64,000 nucleotides of DNA from Pararge aegeria (GCF_905163445.1 NC_053189.1:11178001-11242000); one strand, 5' to 3'; counted from the first letter of the stretch, positions 11,101 through 21,858 are shown. Notes: generated from the letters alone by a model not told the origin. Numbers and translations: made by a program.

Positions 11101-14100
11101 ATGTGTTACATGTTAATATTTTATTTAATAGATTTAAGTTTCGTATACGTTGTAGCCACGTGGTACAAAATAAGATTTTTAATTTAAAAAAATACCTAAA
11201 AGCCCTTTCTGTAAGTTAATTTTCTTATCCATTCGCATTCGCGTTGGCTTGTGTTGTGAGAAAGTTTTAATAAAAACAACATTACGATGCTAATACGCAT
11301 AACATTATGATAAACGTGAACAATGGAGCGAAAGCAAATAGGTAATATTAAAACCTCCTGGGCGAGGTTGAATATTGTTTTTAAAGTTAATTTTTATTTC
11401 CTAATACCGCAGTTTAATAAAAAATATATTTTTATTTTTCCCTTTTAAGTCTTGCTAATCTAAGAAACTAAAATTGTTAATGCAGGCGTAGGTGTACGTT
11501 GATACGCTCCGTGGGCTAAAAATAAAAACTATCGCTCAAAAAAAATAGATATTATTTTAAAATAGTCGTCGCTCTTGTTCAAAACTTATATTTATTTTAG
11601 GTACGCCAAAGTATACTATTTAAACTGACATTTGAAAATTTAACTGTTTTATGCGATGGTAAGGCAAATCCATGGTATCCCAAGTCCATTTTATTTATGA
11701 TAACAATGACATCTTGTAAGATCGGCACCATTACGTATTATATTCCATGCACACGTATCTACTTGGCGTTCTGCTACGTTACTTATGCGCACCGCAAAGT
11801 TCTGCAATGTTCTTCCAGCTTATGTTTTCCCATAAACAATATTGTACCAATTGCAAAACAATATTGTACCATTGCATAAACAATATTGTACCATTGTTGT
11901 TCAAGTCAAGAGGGACCAGGTACTGTTTAGCCAAGTGCACTCCACTTTCGACCATATCATTACTTACCAGGAGGCTGCCTAACATCGCTCAATGAAGTAT
12001 GCATTTAAGAAACTAAGAACAGATTCAATTATTTCGTAATCAGTGTCTCTCGCATTCTTAATTATGTTTACAATTACTGTTTTTTTTTATGGTAATATGA
12101 ATAATGTACGTCGCTACCTATTAGATAAACTGTTGCATGTTAGGTAAACTTAATTTGTAGTTAAAGTTGGCTGCATTTTTGCTGGGTTCTACCAGGTACC
12201 CTTGTTTATATAAAAACCTGTCTGTGGAAACCTGTTATTAGTTTTAAGTCAACTAATTTTTTAACTATTTAGTATTTACAGCAGTTGGTTTTCCAGTGGT
12301 GCGAGCCTCTCACGTTCTAGATCGTAGTCTCTTTAGTTGGGTGGGGCAACCCGAAATTATCCAATAAATATTGAAAAGACAAAGTTTTTGGAAAAGATCA
12401 ACCACCATCAACTTTTCTATTTAAAGTAGCTTAGCGTAGCTTCACTCCACTCTGGTAAACCTCTGTTACAGCTTTGCCTAAACTGAGTTTGTATTTGTTA
12501 TCTTAACGACAGCAGAATACTAGTGCGATATATAAATATGTACCCATATTCAGAAGATCTGTAACTTTTCGGAGTTTTGTGCGTTATTATTTAAGCAATT
12601 AAAATTTCGTTTTGTTTATTTTATGGAAAACATATTGAGGGAACCTGCATGCCCTGAAAATTCATCCATCATTTTCCCAAAGATGTGTGAAGTCCTCTCA
12701 TTATGAAGAAAATTCATATGATGAAGAAAATTATCATCATCATTGTCATTAAAATTGTCAAGCCTTTATCGGTCCACTTTAGGGAATTTTCTATCGGAAC
12801 GAGAAGAGCTTAGTCGACCTCACACATTCTGAGAGGAGAACCATGCTCTGTTGTGGGCTGGTTAAGGGTAGATTAATGCTAATGATTTGGAGGATTGTCT
12901 ACAATGATTTTCTACATGATTTCACTGGTTTCCTATAAACATATTAAGGTCCCGTTAAATGTTTACCAAAGTGTTATATTTTGTCGAAATTGGGTTTACT
13001 GTTTTTTTTATTTTATATAGGTGGCATGGGTACGGGTTGACACTCAAACTATCCTCAGTATTCACCACAACATAATAACTCAGAACCCGCGCATCAGTCT
13101 GTCGTATAACGATCACCGCTCCTGGTACCTTCACATCAAAAACGTACAAGAGGTGGACCGAGGGTGGTATATGTGTCAGGTCAATACAGATCCAATGCGC
13201 TCCAGAAAGGGCTATCTACAAGTTGTAGGTTTGTATCAGTTTACTTAAATGTTTTTTTTTTTTTTAATTACTTTGTACAGGGAAGGCATGCACGACAAAT
13301 ATTCACCCCGTCAGATAAGCCTATATTTTTGGCTATTCAAGATTTGAGTTATATTACTAGTTATCATATTTTCAATCGATTACAAGTTAGCCCTTGACTG
13401 CAATGTCACCTGTTGGTAAGTTAAGATGCAGTCTAAGATGGTAGCGGGCTAACTTGTAAGGGGAATGGCATTTATACGAAACCCATACCGCTAATCTGTT
13501 ACTACGCGATATCGTACCGGAATGCTAGATCGCCAAGTTATACGTCTTTGTAGCTAGGGTTGTAACTAACCAAAGTACAAGGTTCCACCATGCAAGAACG
13601 GAGAAAATGCAGAAATTATATACTACAAAATGGATGACTGTCGGGCACCCGCCCACAGCGCTCAATGCTGCGCCAGGAGGTCGTCGAAATCATGTTTGAA
13701 GAGAAGAATAGTGGCCTTCCGTATTCGTTGATCGATCGAATGGCTGGTATTCCGCAACCTCCGCTTTACCTGAACATTTTATTCATGCATAAGCAAAATA
13801 TTATAACTATCTGTGATGTTTCCATAAAGTTTAAATATCTCAATCAGGCACAAAAAAAAAATCCCTTAAAAGCCTTCCACAAATTGGCAGGTTCAATGGT
13901 TGATGTTCAATGGCAGTGATAATAACTTAACATCAGGTGACCAGCCCGCTCGCTATCTGTTTAAAAATACATGTATGCGACTGCGAAAGACAGTTATGGT
14001 GCGATTATCTACAATATACTACTTTATTGATGTCGTCTAAAATACTTACAACTCTAGGTAAAATATTGTCGACCGTAATATCATTCTGACACGCAAACAC

Positions 14101-17100
14101 TGCAAAGACTTGGCGAATGCCAACTGCCATAAATAGATAGCTACGGAAACAAGTCTGATTCTTTATTGCGGTTAAGTCTTGAAATTTCATTTCATATCTA
14201 GATCTCTGAGAGTTCTGGAACACTTTTTTGCGTCTTCCGCCAAAGGACATGGTAGTTTCTTTATGTCTCGAAAGTATTTTAATCTTCGTAACCCCGTAAG
14301 TTTGGTCTTTAGAACATTTTCAATCTTTTTATGCTTGGATTCCCTTATAATATACCTAGAGATATACTGGATTTTATAGACTGTTTCTTGAATTAACTAG
14401 GATTTGAATCAGATTAATTTTGTAAGACGCGATGTGGCTATATATGTGTAGCTGAAATAATAATTTTCTTTTTAGTTCCACCTATGATTATTGACAATAT
14501 GACCTCTACGGATATGGTAGTTCGTGAAGGCACAAATGTCACTATGGTGTGTCGAGCGACCGGCTATCCCGAGCCCTATGTCATGTGGAGGCGTGAAGAT
14601 GGCCAAGAGTTTAACTGTAACAGCGAATGGGGTAAATAAACTCATATTATTTTTACTAGTAAAATCAACCAATCTTAGGAAGTATCACCGCCGAGCTTAT
14701 TTCTGTCGCGAAGGATCATTATTGCAACGCTATGTTAAAATCTGAAGGGCATGTTAAAACCACATGAGACTTAACACCTACGCCTCAGATTGTTGGACAC
14801 GGGGCGGCTCATTGCAGAACGTGCTCCTTGTATGCCCTGACCTGTAACCAGGTGATCCAGGGAATTTAGGTGGGTTTGGTAAATAAATAAATACTACAAA
14901 AAAACTTTACCATGTGACGTGATATTGGCGTAATAATAATTAAAAAAACTGTAAAAATTGCATTCATTCTAAACTAGAAAGAAACTTTTTATTTTAAAAC
15001 ATTTGTAGCAAACGTTTTACAGTCAACACTGATCATTATGTCAGCAAATTCGAAAGAGCCTAACACAAAGAATAGGAAACGACCGATAAAAGCAGATAAA
15101 TCGAAAACTACGTATCTCTACGTACCACTCGAAAAGACGAGCGAAAAACTATGAATGTTCGATGAAACAAAAGAAATACCTTAAGATCGTTTCGAATAAT
15201 TCGAATTCTTGAAAGAAGCGAGTTTGAAATTTCCATGCTACTACCAAATGCCTGAAGCCATTGGTTCGAGATATCGAGCGACCTTCTCCCGAGATGACAA
15301 CTTGTACCAATTGTTTCGTACAATACAATCAAATTGCACAGTCATCGCATAGCCTAAATATTTACAAGATTGAATTGGAAAATAATATAATCTCGCTAGC
15401 TACTACTTTGTCTTCGGAAAAGAAAGTTAAATAATTTTTTGTTTTCAGTCAACGTTGTGGATGGGGAAAACCTTACAATATCCAAAGTATCACGTCTTCA
15501 TATGGGAGCATATTTATGCATCGCTTCTAATGGCGTTCCACCCTCGATCAGCAAAAGAGTCGTCCTCATGGTACAATGTAAGTTTACTGTTTTTAAATCT
15601 TGAATTATAAAAAATCTGTAAGGAGGTCCACGAGGTAAATTCTTCATTCATGATCATAATTGTTTTATAAGCTAAGCTAAAATTTATGTTAAATATATAT
15701 TATAGACGCTATAATTATTTCAAAATTAATTAATAACGATTAATAATAACCGTCAAATATGTAATCATTAAACCCTTCGAAAGATTAACGTGTTTGCCGA
15801 AATGAAAATGGGGTAGCAAATGTTTGTTTACGTTGATCTCTTGGTAATTACAATCAAAGGATTTGGGTTGTTAATTTGGTGTGAGCGTAGAACATTTTAT
15901 CGTTTCGTCTTTGTACTCGTATCGATCGAAATTTGATATATGATTTAAGATTAGTCCCGTCTGATTCCGGAAACCTTATGTGGTCTGTCTTTCTAAATAT
16001 GTTACAAACTTTAAACCAGTTCCAAAGGTTCAGCAGAACATTCAAGGGCTGAAATCATATAAAATTAAGCTTAATTTGCTTTACTCCGCGAACAGCAGGA
16101 GATTCTGCATGGTGTAATAAATGAATAATTGTAATGTAATTGTTTACTTCATTCAATTTATTGTAAAGTCAATTTCTCCTGAGGATGCTCCGGTTTCGGA
16201 GCGAAACGTACGTAGAGGGTACATTGCCAAGGATCTGTTTGGTGTGGAGTATATGGGTTGAAGAAATTATAAACTACATCAATACACCATACAGATTATC
16301 CCGCTGTTTGCGGAGTATAGCAAATTAAGCTTAATTTTCATAATATATTATGGATTTTCGCAAAGTAACGCCTGCTTATGCTGCTGCTGTCCAATATCCA
16401 ATACGACTGAATTGAAATAGAGCACTTGATGCTATGAGAATCACCTCATCACTAATTATACGAAATGTGAAACTACATTGCACCAGCTTAACAAATTAAA
16501 TATGTGTAGCAATAAATCATATTTAATATCATGAGTTTGAAAATTGTTCGATTTTATTAAAATTATATTTCCAAATACTACATAACTGACAAGGCACTAC
16601 ATTTCAATACAGTGTCTAATTATATCCCCAGTTATCGATAACAAAATAGTTTATCACAAATATTGTCGCATTGTGACATGATCCCCTAAATTAAAATGAT
16701 ATTCAGTTACAATGAATGATAATTAAGGCAAACAGGAAACAACGTTGAATTTAGCTGAATTTACGTCGCATAAATGTATGTATAATATGTCAATTGTTTT
16801 CGTTATCTCATGTTACTTTGTGAACTAACGTACTCAATGTCAATTAAACTTCCAAATTGGATGTAACACGTGTAAATTAGTCTACTTCTTGGGAAAATGG
16901 CATAGCTGTGTGAGCTGTATATTCCGTGAGTGGGCGTGAAAGCCTTCTACATTTTTATCCTGATTAATATGCATTATATTCCTTAGTCAAGTAATTCACA
17001 ATCTTTATACTTTTTGTCGTCACAGTAACTTTGACTACAGTTTGGCTCTAATTAGAAATTTTAAGAATTATAAACGCTAATAATAGCGTAGGAAAAATAA

Positions 17101-20100
17101 AATACTTAAGATAATAGAAATTAAATCAATTTGGACCCAAAAAACTACAAAATTATTAAAACAAGATCTTAAAGAACACATGCGAATTAAATTATACCGG
17201 TAAACATAAATATAATTAATGTTTAAATCACCTACTATACTTTAATTAATAAAGACATAGCAGTCTTCACCGGCAAATTTCTTTCACCCTGTTAACTTTG
17301 CCTTAAATTCTTTAAAATGCATCGTAAGTACGTGCCCATTTTCACATCGTTTTCGTTCGGTAGTCAGGGTGCAGAAAAATTATTTTTCTTGGAACGGGCG
17401 TCGTTAACGAGTATTTACGAGGACAGAGCGCGTCTACCTGACAGAGGCTTCCACTAGAGCGGCCATAATTGCGCCCAATTAGAGCATTACGCTGACGTGA
17501 ATACGGCCTGGACGCGATAATGGCTACAGGCTATCTGTTCACCGTACCGCTCCCGCTTCGTCGCCTCCGCCTCCCAAAAGGCAATGAGACGATTTCCTTA
17601 CCCCTAATTCACATTCCGTATCTCGGCACATTCGCTCTGCATTTCTTATAAGACACGTAAAATGTTCACGTAATTTACGCTCGATTAACCAATGAGATTT
17701 TCTTATGAATTCGTCGCCAAATTTCATTATAACGGCTGTGATGAAATGCGCACAGTAATATGGACATTTGTATGTCGCTGATTATAAATGTAGATAGGCA
17801 TTATTTACATTAACGGCTCATGTTCAGGGGTTCGCTTAAGTAAAATACGGATAAATTATGATGTAGATAAATTTTTGGCGTGGGTATAATTCTCATTTAT
17901 CATTGATTATTATGTTTCATTATAGTAGAAATTATGCAGCTGTTATTCTCAAATAAATAAATATAACGATCAACGACATCTTTCAGAGTTTAGAAATGTT
18001 CTACTGGGCCTAACCCCTTAAAGTTTTTCATCATCATCATTATCATCAACCCATTACCGGCCCAATACGGGCACGGGTCTCAGAATGAGAAGATAGAACG
18101 CATTACCGGCCCAATACGGGGCACGGGTCTCAGAATGAGAAGATAGAACGCATTACCGGCCCAATACGGGGCACGGGTCTCAGAATGAGAAGATAGAACG
18201 CATTACCGGCCCAATACGGGGCACGGGTCTCAGAATGAGAAGATAGAACGCATTACCGGCCCAATACGGGGCACGGGTCTCAGAATGAGAAGATAGAATG
18301 CATTACCGGCCCAATACGGGGCACGGGTCTCAGAATGAGAAGATAGAACGCATTACCGGCCCAATAGGAGGCACGGGTCTCCTCTCAGAATGAGAAGAAA
18401 GTTTTCCTTTACCGTTTAAAGCAAGTGATATTAAAATTGCTCAAATTAAAAACGCACATAACTCAGAAAAGTCAGGGGTGTGTGCCTGAGCTCAGACTCG
18501 GTTTCCACGAAAGAAAAACCGAAGCCTTACCCACTAGGCTATCAACGCTTCAAGTATTTAAAGTTATTAACTTTAAGTTATTATTATCACGTGCGACAAC
18601 TACGACACTGACGGCTTAACGTATTCTTCAAGGCACGAAGATATAATTTCCAAACGTTGAGCTGGTAGATACTGAGAATTTAATGTCGGTAAACATTCTT
18701 TAGCACGACCTAGGAATCAAACCCAGGAACTTTTGGCCGACAGTCGAAAATGCTAACATAGAGTCAAATGCAGTAAATAAAAATAATGCTAACATTAAAT
18801 TTAAACGTTTTTTAACGTTATAGGTAGATATAGACACTTGTGTTTCAGTTCCGCCAATGCTATCGATCCCGAATCAGTTGGAGGCTGCATATGTAGGGCA
18901 GGACGTAACGTTGGAGTGTCACACCGAGGCCTACCCCTCCTCCATCAACTACTGGACTACAGATCGCGGTGATATGATTATATCCGGTTAGTAACAAGTC
19001 ATTTAGTATACTAAATAAATTCATTTCTTAATGACAAAGTTGGTTGACGACCAGGCTTTGTTTTATTTATCACAAGATAGAATAGTTAAATTGAAATCGT
19101 AAAATGTTCATGTTGGAAAAGAGCAACTGCTGGGGTTTTCTCCTTCTCTGCAGTAAGCAACTGACTCAAAAAAATCGTTTACTTCATTTTACATTATCTA
19201 AGCTCACATTACGATGCTCTAATTTGAGTCGAATTTATGATGAGTTTATAAAATGATATACGTTGTAAATAAATGGCAAAGCCGATGAAATGGTTGCGGC
19301 TCCTAGCTTAGAAATCTCGATATTGTTGATAATTGTGTTTTTAATTCTTAGGTATATTGTCTTTGTTGTATTCGAAATCGAGTATTATATTAAATTCTTT
19401 ATTAATATTTTAATACACCCATAGTATGCTACCTATAGTATGATATAGGTAGCTGAATAATTTGTAGTTAATCTATAATTTTGGTAAATTTAGCTTGCAG
19501 ACCTTGATAATTTTTGAATAAAAGAGCTATTAGAGATAGATAATAATTACAGTTTTAAAGGGGCTTTGATTACGGTACCCTAAAAGCTTATGGTCTCGAT
19601 AATAAGTAGGTTTACAGACTTGTATAATCCCGCGAATATACATCGTAATCAGATTGCACACCTAAAAAGCACTCAACATAGCAAGCATCATATGATTCAA
19701 TTTGCAACTCACTACGAAATGTCATAATCCCGGACTTAAATTCACAAAATAATTATGCTATGAATGTCGGCCAGTAAAATATTGCGCAAATATATTTAAC
19801 TTTTCAGCTCTTGCTACGATGATAAATATGCATAGGAATTTTATGATATTTTTTCAGACTAAGTTATAGTTTTCAAGGTGAAATATTAATTGTAATTAAT
19901 TAAGTAGTAAATAATAATCGAAAATCTCACTTAATTATTTATTACTAATCGAGCGTTTGGTTTACAGGAAATAAGTACACTACAGCGTTAAACGATGACA
20001 GTTATTGCCGGAAAATGAAGCTTACTATACGCAAAGTATCGTCCAGAGACTTCTCTTCCTATCGCTGCGTAGCCAAAAACTCTCTGGGAGAGACAGATGG

Positions 20101-21858
20101 GCTCATACGACTAGATGGTAAGAACACTGCAAAGTTTTCCGTAAAGAGCTTATGTTGAAAATGATCTAAATTCTTGGTTTAAATTTGATTATTTGAATTA
20201 ATACTAGCAGTTTATTATATACACAATATATTTATTATGTCGATAAAGAGGAAAGAGCTTAATTCGTAATTATAATTTGTTAATAGCTTCGTTAACTAGT
20301 AATGAAACAATTAATTTAACACAGCATTTTACTAATATATTAAAACATTATAGAAAAGTCAGTGAATTATTACAGAGCTATTTAATTTGATTTGTTCAGA
20401 AATACCAGCGCCCTCCACAACGAGCACCACTGTTAATTATGTCCCGACATTTCCACAGAGGAAAAAAGGTAACTATCTGAATAAACCATTTATCTAATCA
20501 CAGTAAAATATTATTATTATCACGCAGCTCAATAAGATAAAAATAAGATTGAGAAACTCGTGAATAATTAATGTCAAAACAGGGTTAGGATCCAATGAAA
20601 CCCTTTTGGGATCAGATTTGAAATTAATTTTTCATGTTCATCTCAATTCCCCTTGTAGAAATGCTTATTGGAAAATTTGAAAATTCAATATAGCCACGTA
20701 AACCACGATCAGAAGGGCAATAGCAGTCAAAACTTCTGTTGCCCCACGTGCTGTTTATACATTCATCGTCGACCTGTACCCGATCGAGAAAGGTCTTCGG
20801 TGAATTCTGTATTTATTGCTTTCCCCAACCAGTGCTTCCGTACAATTGGGTCGTTAGTAATATTATTGTGGGAAAAACGATTTTGTTTGCTCTTTGACTT
20901 CCAATGTACGTTTTTATTGTTACAGATTTCGGGTTTCCTCTACATTCTTTACGATTGTGTTCAGGCTGAAAATCCTCTTTTGTTCCAAATTGTTATAACG
21001 GGATGTTACCGTGTACTTATTGTTTTATGTAATTTCTTTTAGGTAAACAAAAAAATCGTTGGAGGGATAGTTCGGCGGAAAATAGAGTTATTGGAGACTA
21101 TGAGGTTGAAGAATGGAAAGATTTAGGTACATTTTTATTATTTAATTAAACAAATATTATGTATGGATAATATTGTGTATGGATTATTCGCACCCTACAA
21201 CTTTCTCAACTCATCTTTGTAATCCAAAATCTTAAATAATAAACATAGGATAAAAAGAAACAACAATTTTCATGCTCGCAAAGCATGTATACGTAATACA
21301 TATTTCTGTTAATAGGGTATTTTGCAGTTAAACATTTGAATTTCAAGCTCTTAAAACATTTTGTAGGTAATAATTTAGTAACTAATTCAATCAAAATACC
21401 AACAGTCAATTAATACTCATACCTACCTGTATGTAAGAAATCACTGAAACTGTAATAAAGGTACAAAGAAGTAATCTATTAAACACTGAAACAATGTTAG
21501 GAAGTTTTAGATATTGATACTCCGAATAATCAAATCAAATGAAATATTTATTAGATAGACAGAATTGATGTCGTTGTGCTTAACATTGCTAGCTTAGCTG
21601 TGATTTATTGCAAGTTTAAAGTAAAATAGTTTAAAATAAATGGTGAATATTTATCCATTTTTGAAAATTTTGATACTCTTCACTTGCAAATTTATATTAG
21701 TGTTAATTAAATTATTTGGAATAGCGTTAATATTGTTCTTTTAAAAATAGACACTTTTATTTGTTACAGATTATGAATCGACCCAGTCTTCCAGGTCATC
21801 AACAATTCGAGGCTTCATTCATCCGTCATATCTACTTGCAATGGCGTTCATTAGCTGA
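8010..21858 (+). CDS. DIP/lachesin-like neuronal Ig cell-surface protein (5'-incomplete, 9 exons)
   Basis: Joined exons 8010-8113, 13021-13228, 14476-14631, 15449-15577, 18849-18986, 19968-20117, 20400-20468, 21043-21126 and 21770-21858 give 1127 nt, i.e. two bases of a split codon plus 374 residues and TGA. Every intron is GT-AG and every phase matches. Three Ig domains are seen. Ig1 (V-type) has Cys in LLACVV, then VAWVRVD, DRGWYMCQVNTDPM and GYLQVVVPP. Ig2 has VTMVCRATGYPEP and GAYLCIASNGVPP. Ig3 has VTLECHTEAYPSSINYW and SSYRCVAKNSLGET. These are signatures of the insect DIP family, close to lachesin and vertebrate IgLONs, whose members bind Dpr proteins in synaptic partner choice. The N-glycosylation sequons NVT, NMT, NVT and NLT suit an extracellular protein. 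A Ser/Thr/Lys-rich linker and a short hydrophobic tail follow Ig3. The start codon and signal peptide are absent: the first exon needs an upstream exon ending in phase 1. Which DIP paralogue this is cannot be told by eye. Confidence 0.94.
8480..8670 (-). mobile_element. SINE fragment, reverse orientation
   Basis: On the + strand: CAAGGCATGGATCTCCTACC, GTAGTCCACCACGCTGGCCC, AGTGCGGATTG and GGTTTCCTCACGATG, the reverse complement of the SINE body. A lone tail (ACCGGTAATGGGTCGATATG) lies at 8380-8403. Confidence 0.8.
9566..10615 (+). mobile_element. Degenerate long interspersed repeat
   Basis: Begins CTACTAGTTGTCGCCAGAGA, CTTCGCCCG and ends near CAGTCAGTGACTTTTCGC, TTTTATAGATATA, the layout of the repeat at 56025-56480. 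Similar phrases recur inside it (GAAACCTATTTTCTAAATT twice, ATAGGACTTTCAT against ATAGGATTTTCAT). No frame is intact. Confidence 0.6.
10770..10985 (-). repeat. Inverted fragment of the 6291-7002 repeat
   Basis: CAGCTCCTTTCACTAACA and AAGAATCGAAATCGCATTG are the reverse complement of segments near 6755-6805. AATTTCGGGATAAAA matches the reverse of TTTATCCCGAAATT near 6411. Confidence 0.65.
11835..11896. repeat. Three tandem copies of a 22-bp unit with palindrome ACAATATTGT
   Basis: AACAATATTGTACC occurs at 11835, 11857 and 11879, period 22. The rest of the unit (ATTGCAA or ATTGCATA) is nearly constant. Confidence 0.85.
12540..12872 (+). mobile_element. Degenerate SINE copy
   Basis: TAACTTTTCGGAGTTTTGTG, TTTAAGCAATTAAAAT, GGGAACCTGCATGCCC, GTGTGAAGTCC, then after an insertion of ATGAAGAAAATTATCATCA type sequence, CATTCTGAGAGGAG and TGCTCTGTTGTGGGC. 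Confidence 0.65.
13021..13228 (+). CDS. DIP-like exon b: C-terminal half of Ig1
   Basis: The acceptor TTTTATATAG ends at 13020; donor GTTTGT starts at 13229. The 69 codons begin VAWVRVDTQTILSIHHNIIT and include PRISLSYNDHRSWYLHI and the second Ig1 cysteine in DRGWYMCQVNTDP, ending GYLQVV. This is the most strongly conserved part of the family. The exon ends in phase 1; all later introns are phase 1. Confidence 0.95.
13393..13600 (+). repeat. Interspersed repeat with GCGGGCTAACTTGTAAGG
   Basis: CCTTGACTGCAATGTCACC, ATGCAGTCTAAGATGGTAG, CGGGCTAACTTGTAAGG, GATATCGTACCGGAATGCTA is a familiar lepidopteran repeat. A reverse-complement piece is at about 62768-62835. It lies in the intron after the second Ig1 exon. 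The remaining intron holds a short ORF (13665-13919) with no recognisable domain. Confidence 0.6.
14476..14631 (+). CDS. DIP-like exon c: first half of Ig2
   Basis: Acceptor CTTTTTAG ends at 14475; donor GTAAAT starts at 14632. It begins with the VPP linker to Ig2, continues MIIDNMTSTDMVVREGTNVT and carries the first Ig2 cysteine in MVCRATGYPEPYVMWRRED. Confidence 0.94.
14775..14885 (+). repeat. Interspersed repeat related to 4020-4100
   Basis: GGACACGGGGCGGCTCATTG, CAGAACGTGCTCCTTG and ACCTGTAACCAGGTGATCC parallel the sequence near 4030-4095. It lies in the Ig2 intron; family unknown. Confidence 0.55.
15449..15577 (+). CDS. DIP-like exon d: second half of Ig2
   Basis: Acceptor TTGTTTTCAG ends at 15448; donor GTAAGT starts at 15578. 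It encodes VDGENLTISKVSRLHMGAYL, then the second Ig2 cysteine (CIASNGVPPSISKRVVLMVQ), the classic C2/I-type Ig strand F-G region of DIPs. Confidence 0.94.
16061..16374 (+). mobile_element. Foldback/MITE-like element, family member 1
   Basis: Arms 16061-16116 and 16283-16338 are inverted repeats (56 nt, about six differences), starting AAAATTAAGCTTAATTTGCT. A terminal motif ATGGATTTTCGCAAAGTAAC at the right end recurs in all four family members (also 26802-27017, 29901-30110 and 58830-59026). The interior holds CTGAGGATGCTCCGGTTTCG at 16179 and GGAGCGAAAC. No protein is encoded. Confidence 0.8.
17340..17760. promoter_or_regulatory. Candidate intronic regulatory/conserved non-coding sequence
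   Basis: This stretch is markedly more base-balanced than its surroundings, matches no repeat in the window and lacks a convincing ORF; the reverse-strand frame at 17539-17727 has no domain. It contains several homeodomain-type cores (CAATTAGAG, GATTAACC). Such islands in introns of neuronal Ig genes are often enhancers. This is inference from composition only. Confidence 0.35.
18048..18400. repeat. 50-bp minisatellite, seven copies, derived from a SINE tail
   Basis: GCACGGGTCTCAGAATGAGA starts at 18071, 18121, 18171, 18221, 18271 and 18321. The last copy at 18371 reads GGGTCTCCTCTCAGAATGAG, the intact SINE form. Each unit also has AGATAGAACGCATTACCGGC and CCAATACGGG. Copies are almost identical; the first has one G fewer. 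Confidence 0.95.
18400..18550 (-). mobile_element. SINE head, reverse orientation, adjoining the minisatellite
   Basis: On the + strand: ACGCACATAACTCAGAAAAG, CAGACTCGGTTTCCACG, ACCGAAGCCTTACCCACTAG, GCTATCAACGCTT, the reverse complement of the tRNA-like head. The middle of the SINE is missing, so head and tail are joined directly. Confidence 0.75.
18849..18986 (+). CDS. DIP-like exon e: first half of Ig3
   Basis: Acceptor TTGTGTTTCAG ends at 18848; donor GTTAGT starts at 18987. It encodes FPPMLSIPNQLEAAYVGQDV and the first Ig3 cysteine in LECHTEAYPSSINYWTTDRG. Confidence 0.94.
19068..19152 (+). repeat. LINE 3'-end fragment
   Basis: CACAAGATAGAATAG and GTTGGAAAAGAGCAACTGCT match the sequence at 30430-30490, a common lepidopteran LINE 3' region. 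It lies in the Ig3 intron. The rest of that intron shows nothing else. Confidence 0.6.
19968..20117 (+). CDS. DIP-like exon f: second half of Ig3
   Basis: Acceptor GGTTTACAG ends at 19967; donor GTAAGA starts at 20118. It encodes KMKLTIRKVSSRDFSSYRCV and AKNSLGETDGLIRLD. The SSYRC.AKNSLGE.DG.I.L pattern is typical of DIP Ig3. Confidence 0.95.
20400..20468 (+). CDS. DIP-like exon g: Ser/Thr/Pro-rich linker
   Basis: Acceptor TTTGTTCAG ends at 20399; donor GTAACT starts at 20469. It encodes EIPAPSTTSTTVNYVPTF followed by a basic PQRKK. No domain; the linker between Ig3 and the C-terminus is variable in this family, so support is from splice sites, phase and lack of stops. Confidence 0.85.
21043..21126 (+). 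CDS. DIP-like exon h: charged juxtamembrane linker
   Basis: Acceptor TTTCTTTTAG ends at 21042; donor GTACAT starts at 21127. It encodes a charged stretch, KQKNRWRDSSAENR then DYEVEEWKDL. There is no recognisable domain. Phase and splice sites agree with the neighbouring exons. Confidence 0.8.
   Translation, partial: VNKKIVGGIVRRKIELLETMRLKNGKI
21770..21858 (+). CDS. DIP-like last exon: C-terminus with possible GPI signal
   Basis: Acceptor TTGTTACAG ends at 21769 and TGA is at 21856-21858. The exon encodes DYESTQSSRSSTIR followed by GFIHPSYLLAMAFIS. A run of small residues before a short hydrophobic end with no basic tail resembles a GPI attachment signal, as known for several DIPs. The hydrophobic part is short (about 15 residues), so anchor type is an inference. 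Confidence 0.85.

Larger units (their letters stand above)
8114..13020 (+). other. Intron between the two Ig1 exons (4.9 kb)
   Basis: Starts GTATTA, ends TATAG, phase 0. It holds SINE fragments (8378-8407, 8480-8670, 12540-12872), a long degenerate repeat (9566-10615), an inverted repeat fragment (10770-10985) and a triple 22-bp tandem repeat (11835-11896). No additional exon was recognised. Confidence 0.85.
15578..18848 (+). other. Intron between Ig2 and Ig3 (3.3 kb)
   Basis: Starts GTAAGT and ends TTTCAG, phase 1. It contains the foldback element at 16061-16374, a complex non-repetitive stretch at 17340-17760, the 50-bp minisatellite at 18048-18400 and a SINE head at 18400-18550. Confidence 0.85.

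Noticed and set aside
16179..16207. Active hammerhead ribozyme
   Set aside because: The core is only similar: an extra base precedes stem II and no convincing stem I/III closure was found, so it is reported as a motif, not as a ribozyme.
18048..18400. CRISPR-like regular array
   Set aside because: The units are contiguous identical 50-mers without unique spacers and derive from a SINE tail in an insect genome.
20668..21042. 124-codon frame inside the intron before the charged-linker exon
   Set aside because: It lies wholly within an intron with good splice sites, ends on the acceptor TAG by coincidence, and shows no domain.
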